Positions 46,476 through 57,569 of a DNA stretch of 64,000 nucleotides are shown in pieces. This DNA comes from Paratinospora sagittata. Taxonomy: Eukaryota; Streptophyta; Magnoliopsida; Ranunculales; Menispermaceae. Both the position numbers and the translations under genes were made by a program. The stretch is from contig CM069600.1 of assembly GCA_035771175.1 (NCBI GenBank), forward strand, positions 12,907,920 through 12,971,919. Reading direction: 5' to 3'. Every line of letters begins with the position of its first letter. Positions within the stretch are counted from its first letter, which is position 1. The notes beneath the pieces are model-generated. The model had not been told where the DNA came from and did not search any database. It saw only the letters and a program-made list of their open reading frames with translations.

Positions 46476-47080
46476 GGCAGATGATAGCTTGTGTTGTTAG
46501 GCGTGGAAAACTTTATTACTTGAACTTAGCATCGAAAAGTTTCAACAAATTGCGTCAAACTTTGACCATGAATAGTTCTAATGGGGAAAAGAAAAAAATT
46601 GACATCCGGATATGACATCGGTGTTTAGGGCATGCTTCATTTGGTTATCTAAAGAAATTATTTCCTAGTATATTTGACAAAATTGTTGTTGCTGGTTTCA
46701 AGTGTGATATTTGTGAACTTGCAAAGAGTCATCGTATTTCGTTTCCATTGATTTTAAATAAAAGTCCAGTTCTTTTTGTGCTCATACATTCTGATTTAGG
46801 GGTTCATCCAAAGTCACTATCTTGGGTGGGTCACGTTGGTTTGTTACATTTATTGATGTTTGTACCAGGATGACTTGGGTGAGTTTGATGAAATCCAAGG
46901 GTTAAGTAAGCTTATTATTTCAAAATTTTCAAAAAATGGTTCGTACTTAGTATAATGCACAAGTTCAGGTTTTGTGCTGTGAAAATGGAGGAGAATATCT
47001 AAGTTTTGAGTTACATAGGTACTTGGAAGTACATGGAATTATTCATCAAACCACTTGTCCTAATACACCACAACAGAATA
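46476..47080 (+). pseudogene. Second copia integrase, N-terminal half
   Basis: Broken integrase: gag-pre-integrase (ACVVRRGKLYYLNLASKS), HHCC finger remnants (GHASFGYLKKLFPSIF; CDICELAKSHRISFP), and a degraded first Asp region (LIHSDLGVHPK). It reaches the conserved TCPNTPQQNRV, where the inverted solo LTR is inserted at 47086. Several stops and frameshifts. Confidence 0.8.
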
Positions 47081-47085
47081 GGGTA

Positions 47086-50000
47086 TGTCACGACCCACTA
47101 TACGTGACGTCTTGACCGGCACGGAAACCTTCGAGTATACCCTCCGTCGATACACTCGGCATCCCGTCAGCCTAAAACACATATACGAATCCCCAAAATT
47201 CAAGTACAATACAATCCTAAAAACTTCCATCTAACATGATCATATATGAAATAAAATATTACATCTCCAAGTTACCAAATATAAAATTTCAAAGTTTACA
47301 AAGATACTACGAACCCAACACATCCCATCTATGTGTTAATTATACATATACTAAGTGTTATCATGTACATAATTATCAAATTACAAAATTAAATGTACAA
47401 CACCTACATGAAACAAAAACAAGGGACGCTCCGCAATCAAGCCTTCCCTTTCCTTTTTCTATCAGATCCTAAAAGAATAAGGTGAGGTGTGAGTTACAGC
47501 CCGCTCAGTGAATGTCATTTACAAGTGGCATATACGTGCATTTCATAAAAACATGATAAGATCATAAATCATTGAAATATCATGATGACGAAATAGATTA
47601 CATACATGCTAACATAATGGATCAAGTCATACATAAGACGATGCATAACATTTGTAGTCATACTCATGCAATCCTAACACCTCATGAGTACGGGGGTTCA
47701 AGGCTGGTGCACAACACACAGTACCTGAACACACACACAACACTCGTATCCTAATAGGATTTCTGGGGTTGTGCAACACGTAGGATTAGCCTAAACTAAC
47801 ATACTCATACACAAGCCATAAAACCCTCTGCCAGGTACACAACTGGGATCGCCGCTAGACTTACGAGAATTCCCATAAAGAGGAAATTCCAACTAGGAGC
47901 CTCAACCCAAATTGTCATCCCAATGAATTATGCTCAAATGCATTTCATGGAATATTAAAACATGCATACCATTATACATAAGCATTTAAAACATTTCTAT
48001 GCTACAATGCCACATATAAATAATCCTAAAGTAAAAGAATACTCATTCTTGATTGGCTAAGTCTAGCCAATCCAATCACCAAAACTCTCCAATTGACTAA
48101 ACGGGTTCAAGATCAATCACAAGACCTGGAAATAACTTGGTTCACACAACTGAAAATCAGTCATAAAGTGTGTCAAAACCCCATGTTCAAACCCAATCTA
48201 AAGTCAATTAGATTCTAAATTGATTACCCCCTTGAGCCAATTTCCATATTGCCCAACTTGATCATTTAGACTCAATTAAACTAAGATTGACCTAAATTGA
48301 ATGTAATAGGGTGATCCCATGATCCAACCACTAATATACATGACATTCAATTATAATTAGGGTAAATTAGACTATACATCAAGTCAATTCTATCAATTGA
48401 CTAAGTCTTGGTCAAAACCCCCAATTAGGCCAATATAAAACATAAGGTCAAAATGAACTAAGTCATATCAATTTAACATAAGTTCTAACATTTTAAACCC
48501 ATGATTCTACTCAATTTGGGTCCAATTAAACAATCCCCAAGTCAATTTCATAAATTGACTTGCTTTGGGTGAAAAGTCCCAATTTGGTCAAAATACCCAA
48601 ATTACATGCAAAATTGGCAAAGTACATGAAAAATGCCAAATACTTAGCCTAGGTCAAAATTAGTCAACCTTAAGGTGTCCATTATGAGAACCCACTGAAT
48701 TCTATCATCAACAACCCTAATCATGTCCAAAAAGACCTACATTGCATAATTTTTCAGATTTTCTATCAAGAGCATCAAAAGCCCCAAATCTGAAAATTTT
48801 CATACATAGGCAATATTGTCAATTTTACACTAGGCCACCATACACAACCACTAAATTTACTGAACTTGCACCATGGGATCATCCACCATGGCTACTAGGT
48901 CAACATAGTTGACATGCAAAACTTAACTCTAACCCTAAGTCAATGATCTAAGTGTAAGCCATTTTGAACTAAACTCCAAGATTTCACCATGGAAAACTGT
49001 AACCAAAGGCATGGATCAGTTCTTGGTGTTCATAGATCTAACATAGGTGACATGCAAACAACCTGAAAAATTCTAAGGCCATGAACAAGGTATAAGTCAA
49101 TTTACAAAGAGTTTCACCAAATCCAAAAGAGAAAATGGGGAAAATGGCACCAATGGCCTCCAATCAACACTAGGGTTCATAAAAACATGCATGCAATGGA
49201 ACCCTAGGTCTGGAACAATCCTCAATTGAAAATCCATGGCATATCTTAGGTCAAAATACAGCTTGGAAGCTTAAACTAGAGAGATCAAAGGAAAAAAAGA
49301 GAGAAAACATGCAAACCTCATGGAGTTCTTGAACAAGAACCTCCAAACCCTAATTTTCCTCTCATTTTCTCTTCTCTAGCTCTTCTCCCTCTTTCTCAAG
49401 TTCAAAATGTGCAAATGAGCTGAAAAAACAAAGTCAATAGCTTATATGGAAGTGTTTGAGCTCACAACTAAAAGTTGCCAAAAACTGTTAAAAATCAATT
49501 TTCCTGTTGCAATACGTGCACTTAGATAGTCAATTTCATACAAACTACCCACCAAATTAACTTCTTAACCGTTCAAAAGTTGCATGAGTCAGTTACCCAC
49601 ATTTTGGTAAACTTTCAACTCAATCCAACGGTGGGATTACGATATCCAATAGTATGATCAAAACTGCGTAAGAAAGTCCGTAAATCTATAAAACAGTGTT
49701 TGGAGTCTTATAACTCACAGTAGGTAACTCCAATTAAGATCTTCACTGTTCATAATGAAGAACTATCAGATAAGAATTATCTGAAACAATTTCAGCTGAA
49801 TCGGACAACGGATCTATGAGATCAAACCATTGATGTAATTTGTGACAAAAATTTCTTCCTCCATGGAGCGAGTTCCACTGGATCCAAAACACCGTTTTCG
49901 ACCTGTTTCGACGTTGAACGGGTCTCCGATGGTTTCGAAACTTCATGCGCACTCTCTATGACTTAAAATCATGCAAAGACACTCAAACTTACCTGCGTCG

Positions 50001-50092
50001 AGCATCAAAATACATATACACACACGTATATGAATACGTATACGGGTACACTATGGGTCGAAATGACGTCACCTAAAGGCACGGGTGCTCTA
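47086..50092 (-). mobile_element. 3-kb solo LTR in inverted orientation, TSD GGGTA
   Basis: Left border TGTCACGACCC after GGGTA (47081-47085); right border ...GGGTGCTCTA before GGGTA (50093-50097). On the minus strand it would begin TAGAGCACCCGTGCC, probably a mutated TG start, and end GGGTCGTGACA. The copia integrase frame continues directly across it. No coding region inside. It shares diverged segments with the solo LTR at 39663-42620. Confidence 0.88.
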
Positions 50093-50097
50093 GGGTA

Positions 50098-51000
50098 GCT
50101 GAGCGGAAAAATCATCACCTGTTGGAAGTTGTTCGTGCTTCGTTGATAGAAACCCATATGTCATTGTCTTATTAGGGCGGAGCACTTCGCTCTACAACAT
50201 ATTTGATCAACCGGATACCCTCCAACACTCTTGATTCTCGAACACCATTTTCAGGCACTTGCTAACGTAGTTGTTGCTCCAAATGTTCCAAACTTATCGC
50301 CTCCCGTCTTTGGTTGTGTGACATTTGTGCATCTCCATATACATGAATGCAACAAGTCAACTCCATGAGCATCGTGTTGTGTCTTTCTAGGGTACATTGC
50401 TCATCAAAAAGGATATTGATGCTATCATCCCCCAACCCGAAGAATGTTTATTACATTGGATGTCGTCTTTCATGAAGACTCAATGTATTTCTTTTTTGAG
50501 CCTAAATTTCAAGGGAAGTATCTTCTTGAAGTTTGGATTCAGGACTATGGTGATGGTCATACTTTTGAAGCAGGGAAACTCTTTGAACTTGAAATGGATA
50601 TCTTAGAAGCTAGCAGTGACGATCACTTATAAATTGGGGTAGTCAATCAAGAAAAGGATGACTTGGATTTGATTGGTATTACTTTGGACAATGAATCAGA
50701 CAAACACTCAAAAACTGAAGCAATGATTCCATCTTCATTTGAGTCCTACGTACCATAGGCAACTAATACACCATAAGAGTCGCATATTGAGGATGTTCTT
50801 GAACCATCTAGAAGAAAATTACCAGAATGTCACACTAGATGTATTCCTAAAACCACACATGAACCTAAATTGTCTAATAGAGTTAAATATCCTATGAGTC
50901 ATTATGTATCCTATCATCGCTTGTCAAAAACAAATCAGTCATATGTAAATCAATTATCTACTGAAGCTATTCCTAACAGTGTGTAGGAAACCTTAGTTGA
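50098..51000 (+). pseudogene. Second copia integrase C-terminal half and linker
   Basis: Resumes as RKNHHLLEVVRASLIETHMS and TTYLINRIPSNTL, then decays through frameshifts. The C-terminal phrase (GTLLIKKDIDAIIPQPEE) and a linker to the reverse transcriptase (ESHIEDVLEPSRRK-like, SNRVKYPMSHYVSYHRLS) are readable in pieces. Frames of 62-69 residues here are fragments of this region. Confidence 0.7.
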
Positions 51001-51226
51001 TCAAAGGTGGAAAACTGTTATAAATGAACAAATAAAATCCTTACAAAAAAGTAACACTTGGAAACTTGTTGATCTTCCATCAGGGAAGAAACCAGTTGGA
51101 TGCCAATGGGTGTATACTGTGAAACATAAAGTAGATGGTTCAATTGTGAACGTTTCAAGGTAAGACTAGTAGCAAAAGGGTACACCAAAGTATATGGGAT
51201 TGATTATATAGATACATTTTTCCCTT
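51001..51226 (+). pseudogene. Second copia reverse transcriptase, 5' part
   Basis: Reads KTVINEQIKSLQKSNTWKLV and [20 protein letters not shown], then a frameshift and the remnants of the KGY..G.DY..TF motif, where the solo LTR at 51227 interrupts it. Confidence 0.85.
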
Positions 51227-52380
51227 AATAAGTAGGTATTTCGTATATGTTTTGGAGCATGTTTTAGGTGGATTTTAGGGTGTTTGGTCCATATATTAGA
51301 TTAGTTTATCATAAATTCGGTTATTTGATAGATTAGTCAAGTTTTGGTATATTGGCATTATTTCAGTTTGGATTTTTATAGGTTGAGTAATGAGATTATA
51401 AAAACATGATACTTATTTAATTTGCTTTGTTTTGAAGGTGTTTTGATGATTTAAAAGATGATTTGAAAGATGGAGATACGATGAAGGAGGAGCAAAGGAA
51501 GTTAAAGTGAAGATACATCAAGCAAATAAGCCAAAGAAACAGAAAATTGGCCAAGTCCACAAGCTAAAAAAGGGTGCAAAAGCCATTAACGGGGTGCCGC
51601 GGTGCCAACAGCACAAAAGAAGAAGATGAGGGGCAGCAACTGGACGTTGCGACATCCATTGTGGGTGCCACGACGCCGATGTTTGACAATTTTTAGAAAC
51701 TTGCTAATTTTGGGTTTTTCAATCATAACTTGGCCATTTTAGATCGGAATTAGACGTGGTTTGTTTCTATGGGCTCCTTATTATAAATAGAAAATTATGA
51801 AAGGGTTTTGGGAGGATCATAGAGTGGAGAACGAGATTGACGGCTAGAGGAAGTGAAGGAAAAGATCAAAGCGAAGCGAAGAGAAGATTCTTCAACATAC
51901 ACTTCCACCAATCTAGTTTGTTTTCATTGTTGAGATTCAGGTTCATACCATTATTTAGTGTTTTGATGATTCTAGTTATGAACTAAATCCTCTTTCTAGA
52001 GGATAGATTGATGCGACCTCAAGATTATGTCCTAGTTTGATTGTTTTGATTATTGTTAATGAAGTTTTCTAGGTTATTTATATTTTTTTGGGTTTAATGC
52101 TTTTGATCCTTTGATCATGGATTAGATGATCATAGACTTGAGGTAGATGCTCCAAAAGAAGGTACCTTGGGTTGGAACTTGGAAAATATAACCTCGGCTA
52201 TTGTGAGATCGAGAACCTTTGAAGTCATTGGAAGAAAATTATAGAACTTAATGAGTTATTATTATCTTAGGTTTTCATCGAAAGAGTAAAATCAAGGTGA
52301 TAATAATATGCTCTAGTTGGTGCTCCAAAAGAGGGAATTAGAAACGGTTGAATTTTTGGCTTATAAACGAAAGAACTATT

Positions 52381-52412
<32 letters not shown>

Positions 52413-52674
52413 GGATAGGCATAGTTGAGAGTGAGATGATATCAAACCTCTAGACCATTCTATCATTGATTTCTCATTAGTTTTATATTTAGTTGATTTA
52501 ATTGTTGCTTTTAATTTACTTGAACTATTGAATCTGATTCTCTAAATAAAGTTAGAGTTAGAAACGTGGTAATTAGTGTAGTTATCAATCCTAAAGGACG
52601 ACAGCCAATAGCTGATATCCTCATCGGTTTATATTATAACTTGACACTGTGCACTTGCGGTTTTGCACACAACA
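51227..52674 (+). mobile_element. 1.45-kb solo LTR, TSD CCCTT
   Basis: Bounded by CCCTT at 51222-51226 and 52675-52679. The right end (ctgtgcacttgcggttttgc, then acacaaca) resembles LTR ends of Athila/Tat-type gypsy elements. The left end (AATAAGTAGG) lacks the usual TG, so it is slightly eroded. The copia reverse-transcriptase sequence resumes directly after it. A (TA)n tract is at 52385-52412. Confidence 0.8.
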
Positions 52675-52940
52675 CCCTTGTCAGCAAAATCAACATTGTT
52701 CGAGTCTTATTGTTCCTTGCTGAGAACATGAATTGGTCATTACAATAGTTTGATGTGAGGAATGATTTTCTACATAGAGAGTTGTCTAATGAAGTCTATA
52801 TGGATTTGCCACCATGATGCATAATATCGAAAGTGCATAGTCATAAGGTGTACAAACTAAAAAAAATCTTTGTATGGGTTGAAACAATCACCGAGAGCAT
52901 GTTTTGAGGATTTGAAGTCTGCTCCCGGTAAAAGAATCTT
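52675..52940 (+). pseudogene. Second copia reverse transcriptase, 3' part
   Basis: Readable motifs KINIVRVLLFLAENMNWSLQ, a FDVRNDFLH-like segment after a TAG at an expected Gln position, and [12 protein letters not shown]. The region that should hold the YVDD box is deleted: the sequence jumps from here to RNase H within about 60 bp. Confidence 0.8.
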
Positions 52941-53449
52941 ATTCACTAAAAATGCATATTATCAAAAAGTGGATGCATATATTGATCCATATTGGGCTGG
53001 AGCAATTGATGACAATCAATCTACTTCAGGTTATTTTACCTTTGTCGGTGGTAATCTAGTTACATGCAGAAACAAAAAAACAAAATATTGTTGCATGCTT
53101 AAGCGGAGAAGCTGAATTTTGAAGTTTGGCACTTGGAATCTGCGAAGCTTTATGGCTAAGACTTCACTTGAGGGATTTGGGTTATCGACTTATACGACCA
53201 ATTTGACTATATTGTGACAACAAAACAACATGTGATATTGCCCATAATCCAGTTCAACATGATAGTACAAAGCATGTGGAGGTTGACAAATGCTTCATTA
53301 CTGAGAAATTGGATGAAAAAATTGTGGAATTGCCTAAGATTTGCTCAAAAGATCAGTTGGCCGATATACTTACCAAATCCGTTTCAAATCTTGTGTTTGC
53401 CAAATTTTTGGGCAAGTTGGACATGTGTGACATCTATGCACCAACTTGA
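52941..53449 (+). pseudogene. Second copia RNase H
   Basis: RNase H remnants in two frames: VDAYIDPYWAGAIDDNQSTS, FVGGNLVTCRNKK, then YCDNKTTCDIAHNPVQHDST, KHVEVDKCFITEKLDEKI and KDQLADILTKSVSN. It ends eight bases before the 3' LTR. Confidence 0.85.
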
Positions 53450-53456
53450 GGGGGAG

Positions 53457-53709
53457 TGTTGAGATATTAGTATTCTTGTAAATAGTTGTTTCCTTGTAAC
53501 CCATTATTTCCTTTTGTGGTTCTTTCTTATTCTAGACACTTGTAATTTAGGAGTGGAGACTGTTTTACTATATATTGCTTTATTGTAATGATATAGCTTG
53601 ATTGTAAGGATCTAACCTAATTGATCCATCTCTATATTTGTACATGTACACAACCATTTATGAATATTAAGAATACAAAGAAATTCTCTTATTAAAACTA
53701 TTTTTAAGT
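53457..53709 (+). repeat. 3' LTR of the second copia element
   Basis: Begins TGTTGAGATATTAG after the purine tract gagggggag and ends ...TTTTTAAGT, matching the 5' LTR apart from the microsatellite. Confidence 0.88.
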
Positions 53710-53714
53710 CTTCC

Positions 53715-54539
53715 TAGGCAACAATATTTTGAACAAAAGTAAAAAAAAAATAAAAATAAAAAAATAAAACATAGAGAACCTAATTTTAAGATTTTATGGT
53801 TCAAGAAAGTTGTGACCAATTTGGTATTTGATTCTTTTGTATCAAATACATAAGAATAAACTCATACACTTCCAACCTTTTTTATTCACATGTAATGCAT
53901 GTATCCATGGACTAGTAACAACAATAATATTATACATTTTTTATTTAAAAAATTAATTAATAAAAAAACACATGTAATGGGACGTACACACAAGCTAGCA
54001 ATTGTATGAGCATATAATTATACATATGTTGATTATAGTTTGAATGTCATTATTTCATTTTTATATTTAAGAAATATATAACCCTCTTTAAGTCTTACCC
54101 AAGTTTGAAATCTAGTCCTCATTTAATACATTGCCCCATTTCCTGTGTAAAATATCCAAAATACCTCATTATTTTCCAAGTTTAAAATAACGTTAGAAAC
54201 CCTTGTCCTTTTAGGTTGCATTTGGTTTGTGATCCGAACACATGAATGCAACCAAAAAATGTAAATTCAAGAAACGATGTTTTGTCATATCTTAAAAACA
54301 AGTTATTTTCTAATCAAATTCTTGAAAAAAAAAAAGGAATTGTTTTCTGAATTGTTGAACCAAATGCGTTTTTTGAGTTTTGAGAATTTTGGATGTAGAA
54401 AACTATATTTAAAATCTAAATCAAACGCAACCTTAGCTTGCTCCTAAATGACTTGGCCAATAGCCCTATTTTACTCCTTCTTTAAGATATTTTATTTTTA
54501 TATTTAAGAAATATTAAGAGAGCAGCTAAATTGACCCCG
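53715..54539. other. Spacer between the copia and MULE elements
   Basis: No gene recognised. 53793-53822 repeats the sequence at 34465-34493, left of the copia element. The rest is AT-rich. Confidence 0.45.
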
Positions 54540-54561
54540 GTTATAGACTATCTACACCCCA
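54540..54561 (+). repeat. Left terminal inverted repeat of the MuDR-like element
   Basis: Pairs with 63313-63334 at 20 of 22 positions. A second weak match (ataatccctaatc near 54620) also has a counterpart near 63285. Confidence 0.7.
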
Positions 54562-54679
54562 CTCATTAGCAAAACCCCACCCTAACCTACATACCCTCTT
54601 TCCACCAAAGCCAAAAAACTCATAATCCCTAATCTACCCTTCCCTCAACGTACCCCACCCCCAAGAACGCCAAAATTAC

Positions 54680-54893
54680 TCCAAAACCCTTCTCTTTTCA
54701 TCTTTTCTCCACCACTTCTTCTTCTCCAAAACTCTTCCAAAACCCTAGCCTCTAACTTGAAAGCCCACCATTTTCATCTTCTAATCTTAGTTGGAATAAT
54801 ATTGGAGCTAGGGAAGCATCATTTAGATCCCATTTGGAGCGAATCGTCACTCGTTGTCTTCAAAGATTTTGCAACCTTCAATCATTTAAATCG
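54680..54893 (+). promoter_or_regulatory. Candidate leader exon of the PMD gene
   Basis: A C/T-rich leader-like stretch ends at the consensus donor ATCG/GTAAGAA (54893/54894). Promoter activity from the terminal repeat is inferred by analogy with MuDR. Confidence 0.4.
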
Positions 54894-54989
54894 GTAAGAA
54901 ATGCATGTTTTAAAGTTTTTTTTCCTATGCACCATTATTCATGAAATGGAGTATTTTTGTGTGTTTTTGGATGTGTTTTGTGTGAAAAA

Positions 54990-55150
54990 TAGACAAGAAT
55001 GAAGCTCATCAATGGTGATGAGCTTGATTTTAGGGTCGTCCACAAAGGGCCGACCTGTACAAAATAGGGTCGGCACTTCGTGACTGATCCTAATGTGTAC
55101 AAGTCGGCCCTTAGTGGCCAACCTTACTCTATACAGGCCGACCACTAAGA
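54990..55150. repeat. Left subterminal GGTCGGCC hairpin block
   Basis: Repeated gggccgacc, gtcggccc and ggccgacc words, with tgtacaa spacers, in both orientations. The same vocabulary recurs at 62720-62870 and in the spacers of the 57570-59460 array. Confidence 0.7.
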
Positions 55151-55206
55151 GCAGACCCTGAAATGTTGATTTTTTTTTTGTATTTTTTTTAAATACTAAT
55201 TAACCA

Positions 55207-57400
55207 TTGGTTTGTGTACAAACATGTCGAGGACACTCAATACCACTTCTACTGGGCAAAGTGGGTCACACACTCGACCTACAACGTCGGAGAAAGAGAA
55301 GACGTTGGCGTACAAAAACTAATTTACTAGCCATCGCCGATGTTGCAGAAGAAAAACAAGAAGTACAACAAGAAGAGGAAGAGGTAAAGGAGACAAGCAC
55401 ACAACATACTGACCAGGATAGCCAGTGCATTGAAAAAGATGATAGTGCCCCTGTCTCATTTTTGGGAGGCCCTACCGATCCCCCTGTCCTTACTAGTTTC
55501 AAGATTCATATTGTTGCAAAAATAAGGGTTGGCGACGTAAGTATTCATCCCTAGTGCATAGTAAATTTGTTGATGACGGTTATTTCTTGTTAATACAGAC
55601 CATTCATATTTGTTTTGGTTTTCTTTTTTATTTACAACATCGACCCCTACTTAGGTGTATAAATCATGGAACACAGGTGGGTGTGAAATGTCACCCCGAG
55701 CAAGAAAGACTTCAAGAAATCATAGAGGGATCTGGGTTGAGTCCCCTAATTGGTTGCTCGTACACACACACCAACAAGACACTGATTTCTGTGTTTGTGG
55801 AGAGATGGCAACCAGAGACGAACATATTTCACCTTCCTTTTGGTGAAATGAAAATTACCCTTGACGATGTTGTGATACTTCTCAACATTCCTGTCACAGG
55901 CAAAGCCGTCTCAGCCATAGCAATGGACAACAACGGTGTAACCGAATTACTAGTGCAAGGCCTATGAGTTTCAATTGGTGATGTGAAGGGAGAACTCAAG
56001 AAGGGGAAAGGGCAATCTGTGGCTAAGCACTGGTTGAAAGCCTTATTTGGTACCCCCTAAGCAAGGAGGCATCCCCTACGGCCCAGTGGAGTGCACGACG
56101 AGGGCATTTTTATTATTCCTGTTAAGCTGCATATTGTTTTGCGACAAGACATCAACATGGGTCCTCGTCACTTATCTTCAATTGCTCATGCACATGCACA
56201 TGATTCATGTCTTGCCTATTTGTATCGTCAGCTTGGATGTGCGACGAAGGCCTCGGTTTGTCAGATTGCGCTTGAGGTATATATGCATCATTTTACACTT
56301 AATGTTTGTTCTATATCAATTGATATCAAGATGTTTTGATAATGATTTTAATACAAAATTTGTATGATAGGGTTGGTTGTATGACCATTTTCCTTTAATT
56401 CATTTTCTTGTCAACCTTTCATATGAAAATAATCTGCGACGAATGCAACTGTGGGCCCCAAAAAAAAGATGAGATTAGCTGAGGATCATGTGATAACACT
56501 GTGTAAGGCACTCGACATGTTACGCCCTCACGAGGTCAGTGAAAAAGTTTAAGAATTCAATGTTGTTTTATTTATAACTATGACTTTGAGTAACATTGTG
56601 TTGTTGGTGTAATTATTTATATTGAATTTGTTCAGGTTAATTGGGACCCGTACTTTGATTTGAGAGAGACTCGACCAATCTCGGAGTTTGCTTTTTTTTT
56701 TATGGTTGTATAAAATGCATGGACGTTATGGAACCCTACCATCCTGATAGGGTTCTTCGCCAGTTAGGCCATGTACAGACAATTCCTCTATGGCCCCTTC
56801 GTCCATTACGAGCAAGTTGTGGTTCATCAACGGGTCAATATCAAGTAAAGTATTACTATAATTAGATCTGGGAAAGATGGGATAATGGTGTACTTTCTGC
56901 TTGAGCACGTGGTGAGCGTCTAAGCAATACATAAGATGTGGCTCTGAGCTACCTCGAGTGGTTTACATCTATATCTCACCAGATCATTGAGAACCCAGTA
57001 CTCCAGGATCCTGCCAACCCTTAACAAAGATACATGTTTGATGATGATGTCACCTAGGTAATAAAGTTTGTATTTCTTTCTTTTTTATGTCGAATTTGAT
57101 TTATGTGTTATTCACATGTAAGTGTTGATTTGCATTGGGATATATACAACAACGAAACAGACAAGCCCTGGACATCGCATTACAATGGATGTTCACGCCT
57201 GAACTAGAAGAAATAGTTTGTAGTGTGAAAATCGCCATGAAGTCAATTGTTGGTGTTTTGTCTGGTTGAACATCTTTGATGAAGCTAGGCCTTCCTCTAC
57301 GTTGGAAGAAGAGCCGGAGCCATCAATCCTAAGGAGCGATGAAGCAGGTCTGTCAGGGTTTCGAGCATATTCACTCAAGCGGAGAGGACAATAACTTCTT
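55207..57400 (+). pseudogene. Plant mobile domain (PMD) protein, frameshifted
   Basis: PMD proteins (MAIN/MAIL1-like, also annotated 'phosphatase 7 long form homolog') occur as plant genes and inside transposons; their biochemical role is unclear. Segments in order: an acidic N-terminal region, SFLGGPTDPPVLTSF ending at a GAC/GTAAGT donor (about 55533), RPLLRCINHG, SGLSPLIGCSYTHTNKTLIS, VERWQPETNIFHLPFGEM, then TLDDVVILLNIPVTGKAVS. After a stop at 55967: LAYLYRQLGCATKASV, GWLYDHFPLIHF, an EPYHPDRVLRQLGHVQTIP block, GQYQVKYYYN and ALSYLEWFTSISHQII. A helical tail (ELEEIVCSVKIAMKSI) follows. At least five stops or frameshifts. It occupies the position of mudrB. Confidence 0.82.
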
Positions 57401-57560
57401 TAGTGTCTGTTTATTGGTTTTTTCTGAAAGAAATTTGACGATCATGTATCTTGATACGCTTTGAAAATTTTGAGAATGAAATTTCTTATATGTCGATACT
57501 ATTGTGTATGTATTGGTTGTTACATTTCACCTTGTTTGGGGGGTGGGGTCTCGTACCCTA
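57401..57560 (+). other. 3' region after the PMD gene
   Basis: AT-rich untranslated-like DNA before the inverted-repeat chain. Confidence 0.4.
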
Positions 57561-57569
57561 CCCGTATCT

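Larger units (their letters stand above)
34525..53709 (+). mobile_element. Second copia element, expanded by four nested insertions
   Basis: LTRs at 34525-34811 and 53457-53709, a primer site at 34812, and copia gag, protease, integrase, reverse transcriptase and RNase H remnants in order. Flanks CTTCT (34520-34524) and CTTCC (53710-53714) fit a diverged TSD. Four insertions with exact TSDs interrupt it: a chromovirus (34928-44311), a hAT MITE (44832-45453) and solo LTRs (47086-50092 and 51227-52674). Removing them leaves about 4.7 kb, the normal size of a copia element. Confidence 0.9.
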
